Below, piece by piece: positions 16,486-26,493 of a stretch of 64,000 bases of DNA (its first letter is position 1; each line of letters begins with the position of its first letter). Source of the stretch: JAAZKI01 sp012799905. GTDB lineage: Bacteria > Verrucomicrobiota > Lentisphaeria > Oligosphaerales > Oligosphaeraceae. The position numbers and the translations under genes are program-made. The notes beneath the pieces were generated by a model, which saw only the letters and a list, made by a program, of their open reading frames with translations, was not told where the DNA came from and searched no databases. The stretch covers positions 62,001 through 126,000 of the forward strand of contig JBMNFR010000001.1 of assembly GCA_050949415.1 (NCBI GenBank), in the 5' to 3' direction.

Positions 16486-18626
16486 TGGGCAACAAAGAGC
16501 GGATGCGTGGGATTGAATCAGTTGCGAGCCGTTGCGTACCTGTACCTAATGGTGTGGTGCCGGCGTCTTTGGATCATTATGGCGAAGACGTATTCGGGGG
16601 GGCTGCGATTCGCGAGCATTTGAGCGCTGAGACTGCAAAGAAGCTGTTGGCGACGATTGCCGGAGGGGCTTCCTTCGAGCCTTCCATCGCCGATGAAGTC
16701 GCCCAGGCGATGAAGGAATGGGCGGTTTCCAGAGGAGCTACCCACTTCACACATTGGTTCCAACCGATGACAGGCGGGACTGCCGAAAAACACGACGCAT
16801 TCCTGGAACGCTATGGACGAGACCAGGCAATCATGCGGTTTTCAGGCAAGAACCTGATTATGAGCGAGCCCGATGCATCGAGTTTCCCATCCGGCGGCTT
16901 GCGATGCACCTTTGAAGCAAGAGGATATACGGCATGGGATCCTACAAGTCCAGCATTCATCAAGAGGCATTCCAATGGGGCGACGCTGTGCATCCCGACC
17001 GTTTTCTGCTCCTATACAGGCGAGATTTTGGACAAGAAGACGCCTGTCCTGCGTTCATTGCAGGCGCTGGGGAATGCGGTTGAGCGGCTGATGAAATGCT
17101 TCAACCAGGGGGGTGCCCAAACACAGGTGACCGTGGGCATCGAGCAGGAGTACTTTTTGATTGACAAGCGTTTTTATTTGCAACGTCCTGATCTGGTTCA
17201 GACTGGACGCACATTGTTTGGTGCGCCTCCGCCGAAGCACCAGCAGCTGGAGGACCACTTTTTTGGTTCGATCAAGCCGCGCGTGTTGTCGTTCATGACA
17301 GAAGTCGAGCATGAATTGTGGGCACTGGGAATACCGGCGAAGACTCGCCACAACGAAGTGGCGCCTGCCCAATTCGAGTTGGCGCCGATTTATGAAGACC
17401 AGAATTTGTCCATTGACCACAATATGCTTGTGATGGAAGTATTGCGTCAGGTGGCCGATCGCAACGGGCTTGTTTGCCTGCTTCACGAGAAGCCCTTTGC
17501 TGGGGTGAATGGTTCAGGAAAGCATAACAACTGGGCCGTGTCGTATGGAGGAAAGAATTTGCTTGATCCAGGCGAGACTCCGGGTGAAAATGCAATATTC
17601 CTGACCTTGCTGACGGCGATAATCCGTGCGGTTGACAAGCATAGCGATCTTTTGAGCACGACGACTGCATTTGCGGGAAACGATCATCGCCTCGGCTCCA
17701 ACGAGGCCCCGCCTGCAATCATCTCGATCTTCCTTGGTGATCAGTTGACCGAGATTCTTGACCGGGTGGGATCGGGCGTCGTCATGGGAACGAAGAAGCC
17801 GGCGAAGATGAGGATTGGCGTCGATGCATTGCCGATATTGCCTCGTGATGCGACGGATCGCAACAGGACGAGTCCCTTTGCTTTTACGGGGAACAAGTTC
17901 GAGTTTCGCGCGCCTGGCTCCAGCCAGTCTTGCGCCGAAGTCAATATGATGCTAAATACGATTGTGGCTGAATCATTGGACTTTTTCGCTGCCCGCCTAG
18001 AGCCTTTGGCAGGCTCTGAAGACTTCAATTCGAAGCTTCAGGAGGTTTTGCGGGACAGCCTGGCAAAGCATCGCAAGATTATCTTCAATGGGGACAACTA
18101 CAGTCAGGAATGGGTGCAGGAGGCGAAGCGTCGCGGCTTGCCGAATCTGAGCAACACCTTGTCTGCGATTGCTCCGCTTAAGAATCAAGCGAACCAGAAG
18201 TTGCTCGAGTCGTATGGTGTTCTCTCGCGTGCGGAATTGGAGTCGAGGTACGAGGTATTCCATGAGGTTTACCATCGGAAGATCAGGATTGAAGGTGAGA
18301 TCGGTCTTGAGATTGCTCGTAGCATGATAGCTCCTGCTGTCGAGGGCCAGTATGGTCAGGTTGTATCTGCGTTGTCAACGGCGAAATCCTGTGGTGTTGA
18401 ATCAGGTCAGGCTGGATTGCGTCGTATTGCGGAGACCTTGGGGGGGCGTTTGGATCAATTGGTTTTGGCGTCGGACAAGTTGGAGTCCGCCCTTGATGAT
18501 GGCGAGCCTGGCGGGATCATCGCGGCTTTGGCAGGTTTGCGCGTTGTCGTCGATGGGCTTGAAAGCCTGGTTGACGATTCGCGTTGGCCGCTTCCCAAGT
18601 ACCGCGAAATGCTGTTTGTGTACTAG
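16485..18626 (+). CDS. glnN: Glutamine synthetase type III
   Basis: 713 residues, the length of GSIII (about 700-730) and much longer than GSI. Makes glutamine from glutamate, ammonia and ATP. Seen: GATHFTHWFQPMTG, GGLRCTFEARGYTAWDP, GIEQEYFLID, KTRHNEVAPAQFE, GVNGSGKHNNWAVSYG, and NDHRLGSNEAPPAI, all characteristic of GSIII. A frame continues 9 codons upstream, but ATG 16485 has GAAGGTGG before it and overlaps the YqfO-like stop. A REP-like stem-loop follows the stop. Confidence 0.95.
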   Translation: MGNKERMRGIESVASRCVPVPNGVVPASLDHYGEDVFGGAAIREHLSAETAKKLLATIAGGASFEPSIADEVAQAMKEWAVSRGATHFTHWFQPMTGGTAEKHDAFLERYGRDQAIMRFSGKNLIMSEPDASSFPSGGLRCTFEARGYTAWDPTSPAFIKRHSNGATLCIPTVFCSYTGEILDKKTPVLRSLQALGNAVERLMKCFNQGGAQTQVTVGIEQEYFLIDKRFYLQRPDLVQTGRTLFGAPPPKHQQLEDHFFGSIKPRVLSFMTEVEHELWALGIPAKTRHNEVAPAQFELAPIYEDQNLSIDHNMLVMEVLRQVADRNGLVCLLHEKPFAGVNGSGKHNNWAVSYGGKNLLDPGETPGENAIFLTLLTAIIRAVDKHSDLLSTTTAFAGNDHRLGSNEAPPAIISIFLGDQLTEILDRVGSGVVMGTKKPAKMRIGVDALPILPRDATDRNRTSPFAFTGNKFEFRAPGSSQSCAEVNMMLNTIVAESLDFFAARLEPLAGSEDFNSKLQEVLRDSLAKHRKIIFNGDNYSQEWVQEAKRRGLPNLSNTLSAIAPLKNQANQKLLESYGVLSRAELESRYEVFHEVYHRKIRIEGEIGLEIARSMIAPAVEGQYGQVVSALSTAKSCGVESGQAGLRRIAETLGGRLDQLVLASDKLESALDDGEPGGIIAALAGLRVVVDGLESLVDDSRWPLPKYREMLFVY

Positions 18627-18646
18627 GGAGCCGTGCAAATATTAAG

Positions 18647-18712
18647 AACCCAGGGTTGCAAACGCTTCGCGTGCTTGCCCTGGGTTGGCATATCACGCCC
18701 CTTCGGGGCTTG
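18647..18712. repeat. REP-like double hairpin, also likely terminator
   Basis: Stem 1 AACCCAGGG...CCCTGGGTT (18647-18686), then GGCATATCAC, then stem 2 GCCCCTTCGGGGC (18697-18709). The same layout recurs at 48150-48420. Lies between the convergent glnN and EEP-hydrolase genes. The rest of 18713-18791 shows nothing more. Confidence 0.8.
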
Positions 18713-18791
18713 GAATGTTAACGGGGGATATAAAAAATTGTGAAATTGGAATTGTGGATTAGTGATTCGCTTCTTTGTATGCAGGCTTGAG

Positions 18792-19595
18792 TCAGAAGAT
18801 CAGGTCTGCGACGACTGGGAAGTGGTCTGAGGGGTAATGCTTTTCTTCGTCTGCATCGTTATAGACAAAGAGTGCTTTGACCTTGACGTTGTTTTTGAGG
18901 TAGATGTAGTCGATTGGACCTGGATGTGTCGGGCTGACTCCGGTTTCTCTGTATGTGAAGGCATTGTATGTGTAGTCCGGTCCGACTTTTGGTGTCATGG
19001 TGATGTCTTCTGCCGCCTTAAGGTATTGGCCTGCGATTTCAAGGACTTTATTGCCTGGGAAGACGTTGAAGTCGCCAGTAAGGATGACGGGTTCGTCTTT
19101 GGTGACAGCCTTCATGGTATCGATGATCAGCTTCATGCCATTGACCTGGGCGTCTTTTGAGACGTGGTCAAGGTGTGTGTTGAAGTGTGTGAATTGCACG
19201 TTTGTTTCAAGATCTTTGAATTTCGCCCATGTGCAGATTCTGGTGCATGCTGTATTCCAGGATTTCGACCCTGGGACCTTGGGAGTTTCCGAGAGCCAGA
19301 ACGTATCTGTTTCTAGGACTTGGAATCTATTTTTCCTGAAGATAATGCAAGAGAATTCGCCTGATTCGATGCCGTCTTCTCGTGCTTTTCCGACGAAGTC
19401 CCAAGATTTGTCAGTCAGTATTCCGTCGATTTGTCGTTTTGTTGCTTCTTGCAATCCTGCGATATGGATATTGTACTTATTCAGGAGGTTGATGACCTTT
19501 GGCTGCCGTGCTTCCCAGTTGTCTGGCGCCTTGTCGCAGGGGACTCTGACATTATACGTGGCGAGCCTAAGGATTGAAGAGTTGCTTTTTGTCAT
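18792..19595 (-). CDS. Endonuclease/exonuclease/phosphatase-family hydrolase
   Basis: 267 residues. EEP fold motifs: LRLATYNVR at the N-terminus, LQEAT, THLDHV, GDFNVFPGN and SDHFPVVADL at the C-terminus. Members include DNases, sphingomyelinases and inositol phosphatases; the substrate is not clear. No signal peptide after the chosen start (ATG 19595, AGGAA upstream); the 27 codons upstream in the open frame lack a ribosome site. The 19596-19815 gap to the divergent DUF1080 gene is AT-rich and holds only promoter-like stretches. Confidence 0.85.
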   Translation of the reverse strand: MTKSNSSILRLATYNVRVPCDKAPDNWEARQPKVINLLNKYNIHIAGLQEATKRQIDGILTDKSWDFVGKAREDGIESGEFSCIIFRKNRFQVLETDTFWLSETPKVPGSKSWNTACTRICTWAKFKDLETNVQFTHFNTHLDHVSKDAQVNGMKLIIDTMKAVTKDEPVILTGDFNVFPGNKVLEIAGQYLKAAEDITMTPKVGPDYTYNAFTYRETGVSPTHPGPIDYIYLKNNVKVKALFVYNDADEEKHYPSDHFPVVADLIF

Positions 19596-19815
19596 TTTAG
19601 GTTCCTGTTTTGTTAGGTTGGATGGGAATGGGTAAGTTTTAAAATAATAATCTACATCTGAGTTTGAGAAATGCACGGGAATTGATAGTGATTCGGTTCT
19701 GATGAAAAGTAGTATTCGCCATTGCTTTTTATAGAAAATGGGTTATTTTTTTTAATTCGATTCAAAGTAGTATTTCGAGATAAAAAGTATGTCAAAAAGA
19801 TCAGGAGTTGAAGCG

Positions 19816-21261
19816 ATGAAGAAATTGATGTTGCTTTTGTGTCTTTCGGGTTTTACTTGTCTTGCCCAGGATACATACATGGGCGATTACCGTGGTACGT
19901 TGCGTGATGCAGATGGAGCTGAATCGGAGCTGTGTGCCCAGGTATGGGCGACTGGGAAGGGAGGGTACCAGGCGATTTTCAAGAAGACGTTGTATCAGGT
20001 GCCCGCTGCGAAGGAGCTGTTGAAGTTGGATGGGACCTTGCAGGGCGAGGCAGTTGTTTTCCCACAGGGTGGCGCGACCTTGGCGAAGGGCGTTTTTTCA
20101 GGCAAGATTCCATTGGGTGAGATCAAGCTGAAGTCATTTGAGCTTAAGTCGCCGACATTGGGCTTGGCGCCGCCTGCTGGCGCGACGGTCTTGGTTGGTC
20201 CTGGCCTCCGCTTGTCCCAATGGCGGAACAGTTCACGTGCCGGCGGGATCGTTGACCTGAACAAGCAGTTGTCGAAGACCGCGAATTGCGTTGGCTACAT
20301 GCGGAATACGATCGTCAGCGACCGAGCCCAGCAGGCGATCTTGTACACGGGTTCCGACGATGGATTGATCGTATTCTTGAATGGCGAGAAGGTTTACGAG
20401 AAGAACGTGCCGCGTTCATTGACAACTGACAACGACAAGATTCCGGTTTCATTGCGTGCAGGCGAGAATGTATTGTTGTTGAAGGTAACCCAAGGCGGTG
20501 GGGACTGGGCTGCCCACGCTCGTTTGGTTGATGCGAACAATAATCCTTTGGCTGGAGTCACGTACAAACTCCATCCTGCCGGGACGCCGATGGACAAGCT
20601 CGGTTCGATTATGAGCTGGGAGTTGTCAGGACCATATACTCAAGAAGGCAAGAGCGGCATGGCGCTGGGGGACGTCGCCTTTGCACCCGAGTCCGGCGGC
20701 GATGCCACGTGGAAGCGCTTTGACGGCAGCCAGACTGGCGGTGAGCGTTGGAATGTCTTGGACGATGGCGGCGTGATCGAGATGCGTCGCGGCGGCGGCA
20801 GCATTGTTTCAGGGCCGGAATTCGGCTCGTGCCAGTTGCATGTCGAGTTCAAGACGTCATACATGCCTGAAGCACGTGGCCAGGGTCGTTGCAACAGCGG
20901 TGTTTATGTTCAGGGCAGGTACGAGATTCAGGTATTGGACAGCTATGCCTTGGAGGGGCGCGACAACGAGTGCGGGGGGATTTACCAACTCGGTCGTCCC
21001 TTGGTCAACATGTGCCTGCCTCCTGAGCGTTGGCAGACCTATGACATCGATTATACCGCTGCGTCCTTTGACGCCGAGGGGAACAAGACGTCTGACGCTG
21101 TGATTACGGTTCGCCACAATGGCGTTGTGATTCACGACAACTTGAAGCTTCGCGTGACGCCTGGCGGCTTGGGTGGCAAGGATGTTGCGAAGGGACCGTT
21201 GATGTTCCAGGATCATGGCAATGTCCTTTGGTTCAGGAACGTTTGGTTTTTGGAAAAATAA
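19816..21261 (+). CDS. Secreted DUF1080 (3-keto-disaccharide hydrolase-like) protein
   Basis: 481 residues. Signal peptide MKKLMLLLCLSGFTCLA. A middle beta-rich region (about 120-260) resembles a sugar-binding PA14/galactose-binding module. The C-terminal 190 residues have the DUF1080 LamG-like jelly roll: SCQLHVEFK, GRCNSGVYVQGRYEIQVLDS, ECGGIYQ, WQTYDIDYTAA. DUF1080 proteins are frequent in PVC bacteria and bind or cleave glycans. ATG 19816 chosen for AGGAG upstream and the signal peptide. First gene of a seven-gene run. Confidence 0.85.
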   Translation: MKKLMLLLCLSGFTCLAQDTYMGDYRGTLRDADGAESELCAQVWATGKGGYQAIFKKTLYQVPAAKELLKLDGTLQGEAVVFPQGGATLAKGVFSGKIPLGEIKLKSFELKSPTLGLAPPAGATVLVGPGLRLSQWRNSSRAGGIVDLNKQLSKTANCVGYMRNTIVSDRAQQAILYTGSDDGLIVFLNGEKVYEKNVPRSLTTDNDKIPVSLRAGENVLLLKVTQGGGDWAAHARLVDANNNPLAGVTYKLHPAGTPMDKLGSIMSWELSGPYTQEGKSGMALGDVAFAPESGGDATWKRFDGSQTGGERWNVLDDGGVIEMRRGGGSIVSGPEFGSCQLHVEFKTSYMPEARGQGRCNSGVYVQGRYEIQVLDSYALEGRDNECGGIYQLGRPLVNMCLPPERWQTYDIDYTAASFDAEGNKTSDAVITVRHNGVVIHDNLKLRVTPGGLGGKDVAKGPLMFQDHGNVLWFRNVWFLEK

Positions 21262-21290
21262 TCGTCTTTCAATAAGGGAGTGACAGGACA

Positions 21291-23153
21291 ATGCATATAT
21301 GCGTACTGCTGGCTTTGGCTGCATTGGGTGTTCAGGGAGCGACGTATTACGTTGATTCGGCAGGTGGTTCGGACAGCAATGACGGCTTGTCGCCTGAACG
21401 TGCTTGGGCGAGTGTCGGTCGCGTCAATCGCACCAAGTTGGTTGGGGGCGACAGCGTATTGTTCAAGCGTGGCGGATTATGGCGCGAGGCATTGGCTGGT
21501 CAAAGCGGCGAGGAAGGAAAGCCGATTCTTTTTAGTTCCTATGGCGAGGGTGCATTGCCCTTGATCCAGCCGTCGAAACCGGTTTCTGATCCTGCGTTAT
21601 GGGAAGAGGTATCTCCTGGGTTATGGCGTACGAAGAAGGCGGCTTGGAAGGGTACGGGGCCGGCTAGTTTTCCGGTTAGCGATTGGTGGCTTCACTCCGA
21701 GGCCGGCGCGAAGGCAACGCTTGATCGTCAAGCGGATGCGAATGGCGTTGTGACGAATCGCATTGCTGTTCAGGCGATTAGCCAGGGTCGCGCTGGAAAT
21801 CATATACAATTATGGGGGCCTGGTGCGCCGGACTTCAAGGATGGGATGGTGGTTCGTCTTCGTGCGCGGAGCAAGCGTCCGTACACATTTGCGCGAATTT
21901 GCCTTATGGACAACCATTCCCCATGGACTGTATTTGCCAATTCCCAGATACCTGAGAAGATTGAAAACGAGTGGAAGGAGATCGACTTGCGTTTTGTAAA
22001 TCAAGGCAAGAGCATACCCGATACTGCCCGGATCAATATTTATCTTGGTGGCAACGTCGAGGTTGGCGACGAGATTGAGTTCCAGGTATTGGGTGCTGAG
22101 CTAGGCGAGTTGCAGGGTGGCGTTCCGCTGCCGGTTGATGTTGGCAACATTATCTTCGACCACGGTGAACGATGTGGCTGGAAGCGCTGGGAAGTATCGG
22201 ATCTGAAGTCTGACTTCGAATATGTTTACGAGCGCACCGAGCAATGCGTCTACCTACGCCATCAGGGGAATCCCGGCGAACGTTGGAAGAGCATCGAGTT
22301 TGCCCAGCGGACTCATGGTGTCAGCATCAGTTGTCACGACACGATATTCGATGGATTGGCGATACGCTATGTAGGCTCCCACGGCTTCGGTGGTGGTGGA
22401 GCGACTCGAGTGACGATTCGGAACTGCGAGATATCCTACATTGGCGGCGCCCATCAATTTACTCGGACGACGGCGAAAGGCCCCGCCCACGTGCGCTTTG
22501 GGAACGGGATTGAGTTTTGGGGCAATGCGCGGGATTGCCTCGTCGAGAACAATCGGGTTTGGGAGATCTACGACGCGGCGTTGACAAATCAGGGCAGGGG
22601 GGACGGCAAGCGCCAGATGTCAACTCAAATGAACATTACCTACAGGAACAATGTGATATGGAATTCGGAGTTTTCGTTTGAGTACTGGAATGCGCCAGTG
22701 AACGAAATCACGAAGAATATCCGTTTTGTTCATAACACATGCGTTGATGCAGGCAAGGGCTGGGCACATGCCCAACGCCCGGATCCGAACGGGGCGCATC
22801 TGATGTTCTACAGCAATCGTGCGACGACCACGGATTTCGTGATAACGGACAATGTGTTCATGTCAACGACGGAGCAGGGGATGCGGATGGATTTCAACTG
22901 GTTGGAACGAAGTGCGTTGACGTTGTCTAATAACTTGTGGTGGTGCAGCGGGAAGCCGTTGTATCGTCTTGCCCGTGCAGAGTATGTCGGGGAGGACAAG
23001 TTGAGTGAGATCCAGAGCAAATACTCGCAAGAGTTGGGATCGGTGATAGGCGAGGCGAAATTTATGGACGCTTCGAAGCGTGATTATCGCCTTGCTCCTG
23101 GGAGTTTGGGTACTAAAATGGCATCTGACGGAGGATGCATAGGAGCGCGTTGA
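21291..23153 (+). CDS. Secreted right-handed beta-helix protein (polysaccharide lyase/hydrolase-like)
   Basis: 620 residues. Signal peptide at residues 1-16 (ending GVQG), then ATYYVDSAGGSDSNDG, the usual N-cap of parallel beta-helix carbohydrate enzymes. The helix is visible at 350-530 in repeats such as IFDGLAIRYVGSHG, VTIRNCEISYIGG, CLVENNRVWEIYDAAL and NITYRNNVIWNS. An inserted beta-sandwich module is likely at 130-280. Probably acts on extracellular polysaccharide; specificity unknown. It lies 29 bases after the DUF1080 gene and 4 bases before the next. Confidence 0.82.
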   Translation: MHICVLLALAALGVQGATYYVDSAGGSDSNDGLSPERAWASVGRVNRTKLVGGDSVLFKRGGLWREALAGQSGEEGKPILFSSYGEGALPLIQPSKPVSDPALWEEVSPGLWRTKKAAWKGTGPASFPVSDWWLHSEAGAKATLDRQADANGVVTNRIAVQAISQGRAGNHIQLWGPGAPDFKDGMVVRLRARSKRPYTFARICLMDNHSPWTVFANSQIPEKIENEWKEIDLRFVNQGKSIPDTARINIYLGGNVEVGDEIEFQVLGAELGELQGGVPLPVDVGNIIFDHGERCGWKRWEVSDLKSDFEYVYERTEQCVYLRHQGNPGERWKSIEFAQRTHGVSISCHDTIFDGLAIRYVGSHGFGGGGATRVTIRNCEISYIGGAHQFTRTTAKGPAHVRFGNGIEFWGNARDCLVENNRVWEIYDAALTNQGRGDGKRQMSTQMNITYRNNVIWNSEFSFEYWNAPVNEITKNIRFVHNTCVDAGKGWAHAQRPDPNGAHLMFYSNRATTTDFVITDNVFMSTTEQGMRMDFNWLERSALTLSNNLWWCSGKPLYRLARAEYVGEDKLSEIQSKYSQELGSVIGEAKFMDASKRDYRLAPGSLGTKMASDGGCIGAR

Positions 23154-23157
23154 GGAA

Positions 23158-25344
23158 ATGGGGACACAGGAAAAGCCAACCTTGAGGTCATTGGAGCCGT
23201 TTGCGTACGGTTTTTTGGCCTGCAATAGCGATGAGATCTGCCTGAGGATTGCATCCGGCATGCGTTGTGCGGCGGATTACATACCGATTTATCTTGATGA
23301 CGAGGTATGTTTCCCAAATGCAAGTTGGGGAGGCGCCTTTGGCGTGACGTACACATACGGTGGCGGGATTCAGGTTAATGTTGACCGTCTTGATCGTGAG
23401 GCCGAAGAGCATCCGGAGCTTTCTGATGAGTTGCACGGAATTCGAGATGCGATGCTGGAGTACAGCACGGGGCGCTTGATTTCGCTGACGCGAACGAGTT
23501 TGGATCAAGAGTTGATGGCTAACAACACAGGTTGGGGTGGCGGGTGGGGCGGTCATTCGAATCCCGACTACGGGATGCTGCTGGAGTTGGGTACTGATGG
23601 GTTGCGCGCCCGGATTCGGATACATTCCGGTGAGCACCCCGAGTCGTCGGCATGGTATGAATCGTTGCACTTGGCGCTTGATGCGTTTGAAGCCGTGGCT
23701 CGCCGTGCATCAGCGTTGTGCTTGCTTCGTTCTCGTTGCGTAGGGGAAGAGTTGTCAAACTTGTACCGAAGGATGTCGCTGGCGTTCGAGCATGTCCCGA
23801 AGAAGCCAGCTGATGATTTTCTCGAAGGATTGTGTTGCTTCTACTTGGCATACACCTTTGACGGGAACGACTCGCCGGGGCGATTTGACCAGTACATGTT
23901 CGAGACCTGGCGCGATTGTGATTTGGATGAGGGACGAGAGTACCTGGAGCGGATCTGGATAGGTTTCCATAAGATGCGCTCCTGGAATTTGTGCCTGGGA
24001 GGAACCGACGAGAATTGGGCAGACATGAGCAACACGTTGACCTACGTGATATTGGATATTGCACGCAAGTATCGCTTCAACACTCCAAACATCACGTTGC
24101 GTTGCCATCGTGACATGCCGGATTCATTGCGAGAGAAAGTATGGTTGACCTTGTGCAGCGGCATAGGCATGCCTGCGCTGTACAACGACGAGGTCGTGTG
24201 CCCTGCGCTGGAGGCGTTGAGGATTCCTCCGGAAGATGCCCATGACTATTGCATGAACGGATGCAACCAGATAGACATCCAGGGCAAGTCGCACATGGGA
24301 CTTGAAGATGGCGAGATATCTGTCGCGAAGTGCCTGGAGTATGCGTTGTTTGACGGAGTTTGCCTGCACACCGGGAAACAGCTTGCTCCCCGTACGGGAG
24401 ACGCTCGGAACTTCAGCACTTTCGAGGAGTTGATGGATGCGTACAAGAAACAGTTGGATTGGGCGGTTGACTGGGTTGTCAGGCTTGCCAACGAATCCCA
24501 GAGGATCTACGGAGAGTACGCCCCAAATCCTTGGCGGTCGAACTTGATCCAGGGCTGCGTTGAAAAGGGACGTGACTACAAGCGCGGCGGACCTTGGTAC
24601 AATCACGGCCAGATCTTGACTGAAGGCTTGGCTGATGCCGTCGATTCCCTGGCGGCGATTCGTCATTTTGTGTACGAAACTGGCGAGTTGACGATGGGCG
24701 AGTTGCTCGATGCCCTGCGTGAGGACTTCCGGGATCGAGAGGAACTTAGGCTGAAGTTGCGAAACTACGAAGGCAAGTTCGGCAATGATATCGAGGAAGT
24801 GGATGCGCTGGCGAAGGAGATCATCGACCATCATTACCACGATATGTTGATGCATCGTACCTGGAGGGATTCCGAGAATGGATTATACGGAGGTGGCTTG
24901 AGCACATTCAACAGAACTGCAAAGTATGGCTCGACCCTTGGCGCGACGGCGTCCGGAAGGCATGCCGGAGATCCAAACTTGGCCGATAGCATTGGCGCAG
25001 TGCCAGGATTTGATCGTAACGGACCGACAGCGGCCGTGAAGTCCGCCTTGGCATACGACCATACGTTGGCGAAGAGCGGATTTGTGTTTCAGATGAAGTT
25101 TGAGAAGACTTTATTTACGTCACCTGAGGGAAAGTCGAGCTTTTTTGCGATATGCGATGCGTTTTTCAAGGGCGGAGGTCAACAATTGACCGTTAACGTG
25201 CTTGATAGCGAAGCGTTGCGCGAGGCTCAGCTGCATCCCGAGTTGCATCGTGACTTGATTGTCCGAGTTGGTGGCTACAGCGCCTATTTTGTTGATCTGC
25301 CTAAGGATTTGCAGGACAACATCATATCGCGGACGATGTTTTGA
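23158..25344 (+). CDS. Glycyl-radical enzyme (PFL-like) with atypical GCNQ active site
   Basis: 728 residues. C-terminal radical loop VRVGGYSAYF with predicted radical Gly706; the thiyl cysteine is in MNGCNQID (Cys369), preceded by another Cys at 365. Most dehydratase-type relatives have Glu two residues after this Cys (GCVE); here it is Gln371. The rest (HPELHRDLIVRV, GGGQQLTVNVLD) is typical. The start codon ATG has GAGG only 2 bases upstream, an unusually short spacing. Encoded between a beta-helix protein and a membrane-protein cassette. No activating enzyme in the window. Family sure, reaction unknown. Confidence 0.88.
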   Translation: MGTQEKPTLRSLEPFAYGFLACNSDEICLRIASGMRCAADYIPIYLDDEVCFPNASWGGAFGVTYTYGGGIQVNVDRLDREAEEHPELSDELHGIRDAMLEYSTGRLISLTRTSLDQELMANNTGWGGGWGGHSNPDYGMLLELGTDGLRARIRIHSGEHPESSAWYESLHLALDAFEAVARRASALCLLRSRCVGEELSNLYRRMSLAFEHVPKKPADDFLEGLCCFYLAYTFDGNDSPGRFDQYMFETWRDCDLDEGREYLERIWIGFHKMRSWNLCLGGTDENWADMSNTLTYVILDIARKYRFNTPNITLRCHRDMPDSLREKVWLTLCSGIGMPALYNDEVVCPALEALRIPPEDAHDYCMNGCNQIDIQGKSHMGLEDGEISVAKCLEYALFDGVCLHTGKQLAPRTGDARNFSTFEELMDAYKKQLDWAVDWVVRLANESQRIYGEYAPNPWRSNLIQGCVEKGRDYKRGGPWYNHGQILTEGLADAVDSLAAIRHFVYETGELTMGELLDALREDFRDREELRLKLRNYEGKFGNDIEEVDALAKEIIDHHYHDMLMHRTWRDSENGLYGGGLSTFNRTAKYGSTLGATASGRHAGDPNLADSIGAVPGFDRNGPTAAVKSALAYDHTLAKSGFVFQMKFEKTLFTSPEGKSSFFAICDAFFKGGGQQLTVNVLDSEALREAQLHPELHRDLIVRVGGYSAYFVDLPKDLQDNIISRTMF

Positions 25345-25362
25345 GTTTGAGGGACAAGCTGA

Positions 25363-26493
25363 ATGGATGAATCCGAAAGCAAAAGTAAAGTGCTTGCGCA
25401 TGGGGGGGTGACGTCTGTTGTACGCATTGACGACTCCCGGGTCATATTGCCTGCAGGCCGTGAGATAAGCTCGGATTTGGTCGCGCAGGAATTGCTGGTG
25501 AAGCAAATCATGCCATCGGACGTAAGCGGTGAGGTTTTGAAGTTGCTTCAGAGCGAAAAGGCGGGCATGAGTCGGCTTCAGGTCTTGCTCACAGTGTCCC
25601 TTTTGATTCTTGTAGGCTGGTTTGCATGGTATTTTTTCCCGTTTCAGAAGGTAGCCAAGCCGATTGATGATGGCGGGATTGAGATTGTAAAAGAAGATCC
25701 AGTTCGCGGCGATCCACTGAAGGTCTTGGCGGTTACGGCTGAAAGACTGTACAAGGAAAGGAAATACAAGGCATGCTCGGATGCCTTGTTGCCAAAGTTG
25801 CAGGAGCTGTTGGCGGGGGTTCAAGAGGGGAAGGAAGGGTATAATCGGATGTTGTGGGTCTTTTGCGACTGTGCCCGCTTGGGATCCGTGAGCAGGGAGA
25901 GCTTGAATTGGGCGAAGCAAGTGTCGATCCAAATGTCCAAGAGTCGTGGCGACGACGAAGAGTGGGAGTTTATGACCATCGACTTGTGTGCGGACGAATA
26001 CCTTAAGTACAATTCCTTGCATGAGAAGATTTGCAATGGCGCCGTGAGAGACAATGTGTCTTATCACCTAGAACAAGTGAAAGGGAATATTGTTCGTTTG
26101 AAGACGCTGCGTGACAAGCTGGAGCTTCGGCTTAAACGTATCGGCGGCGATGAGTACCTTGAGAAGCAGTTGGTTGCTTGTGAACATTCCTTGGCTCGTC
26201 TCTATGTGTCCCGTTGGATGCTGGAAGGCGGTCGAGGCAGGGCGAAATTTCCCGACGACAGCTTGGAGAAGCCCGGCGTATGGAGTCGCGAAGAAGCCTT
26301 GAGGATAGCGAAGAAGTATCCAAGCCAGAAAGAGTTTTTGGAGATTCGCTGTTTCATAGCGTTGACGATGCTTAACCAGTCAAAGATGATGAATCGCTAT
26401 TACTGGAATGGGGAAACTTATTGGTCGAACGACGCCTTGAGGAATGAGTTTTCCGAGGTAGATGGAAAGTTGCAAAAGGCGGCGATGCGATGA
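25363..26493 (+). CDS. Unknown single-pass membrane protein
   Basis: 376 residues, not recognised. A cytoplasmic-looking N-terminus (1-70) is followed by one transmembrane segment at about 71-90 (LQVLLTVSLLILVGWFAWYF) and an approximately 285-residue helical, charged C-terminal domain with tetratricopeptide-like character but no clear repeat. Ribosome site GAGGG. It is 18 bases after the glycyl-radical gene and overlaps the next by ATGA, so it is coupled to the DUF1232 protein. Confidence 0.75.
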   Translation: MDESESKSKVLAHGGVTSVVRIDDSRVILPAGREISSDLVAQELLVKQIMPSDVSGEVLKLLQSEKAGMSRLQVLLTVSLLILVGWFAWYFFPFQKVAKPIDDGGIEIVKEDPVRGDPLKVLAVTAERLYKERKYKACSDALLPKLQELLAGVQEGKEGYNRMLWVFCDCARLGSVSRESLNWAKQVSIQMSKSRGDDEEWEFMTIDLCADEYLKYNSLHEKICNGAVRDNVSYHLEQVKGNIVRLKTLRDKLELRLKRIGGDEYLEKQLVACEHSLARLYVSRWMLEGGRGRAKFPDDSLEKPGVWSREEALRIAKKYPSQKEFLEIRCFIALTMLNQSKMMNRYYWNGETYWSNDALRNEFSEVDGKLQKAAMR

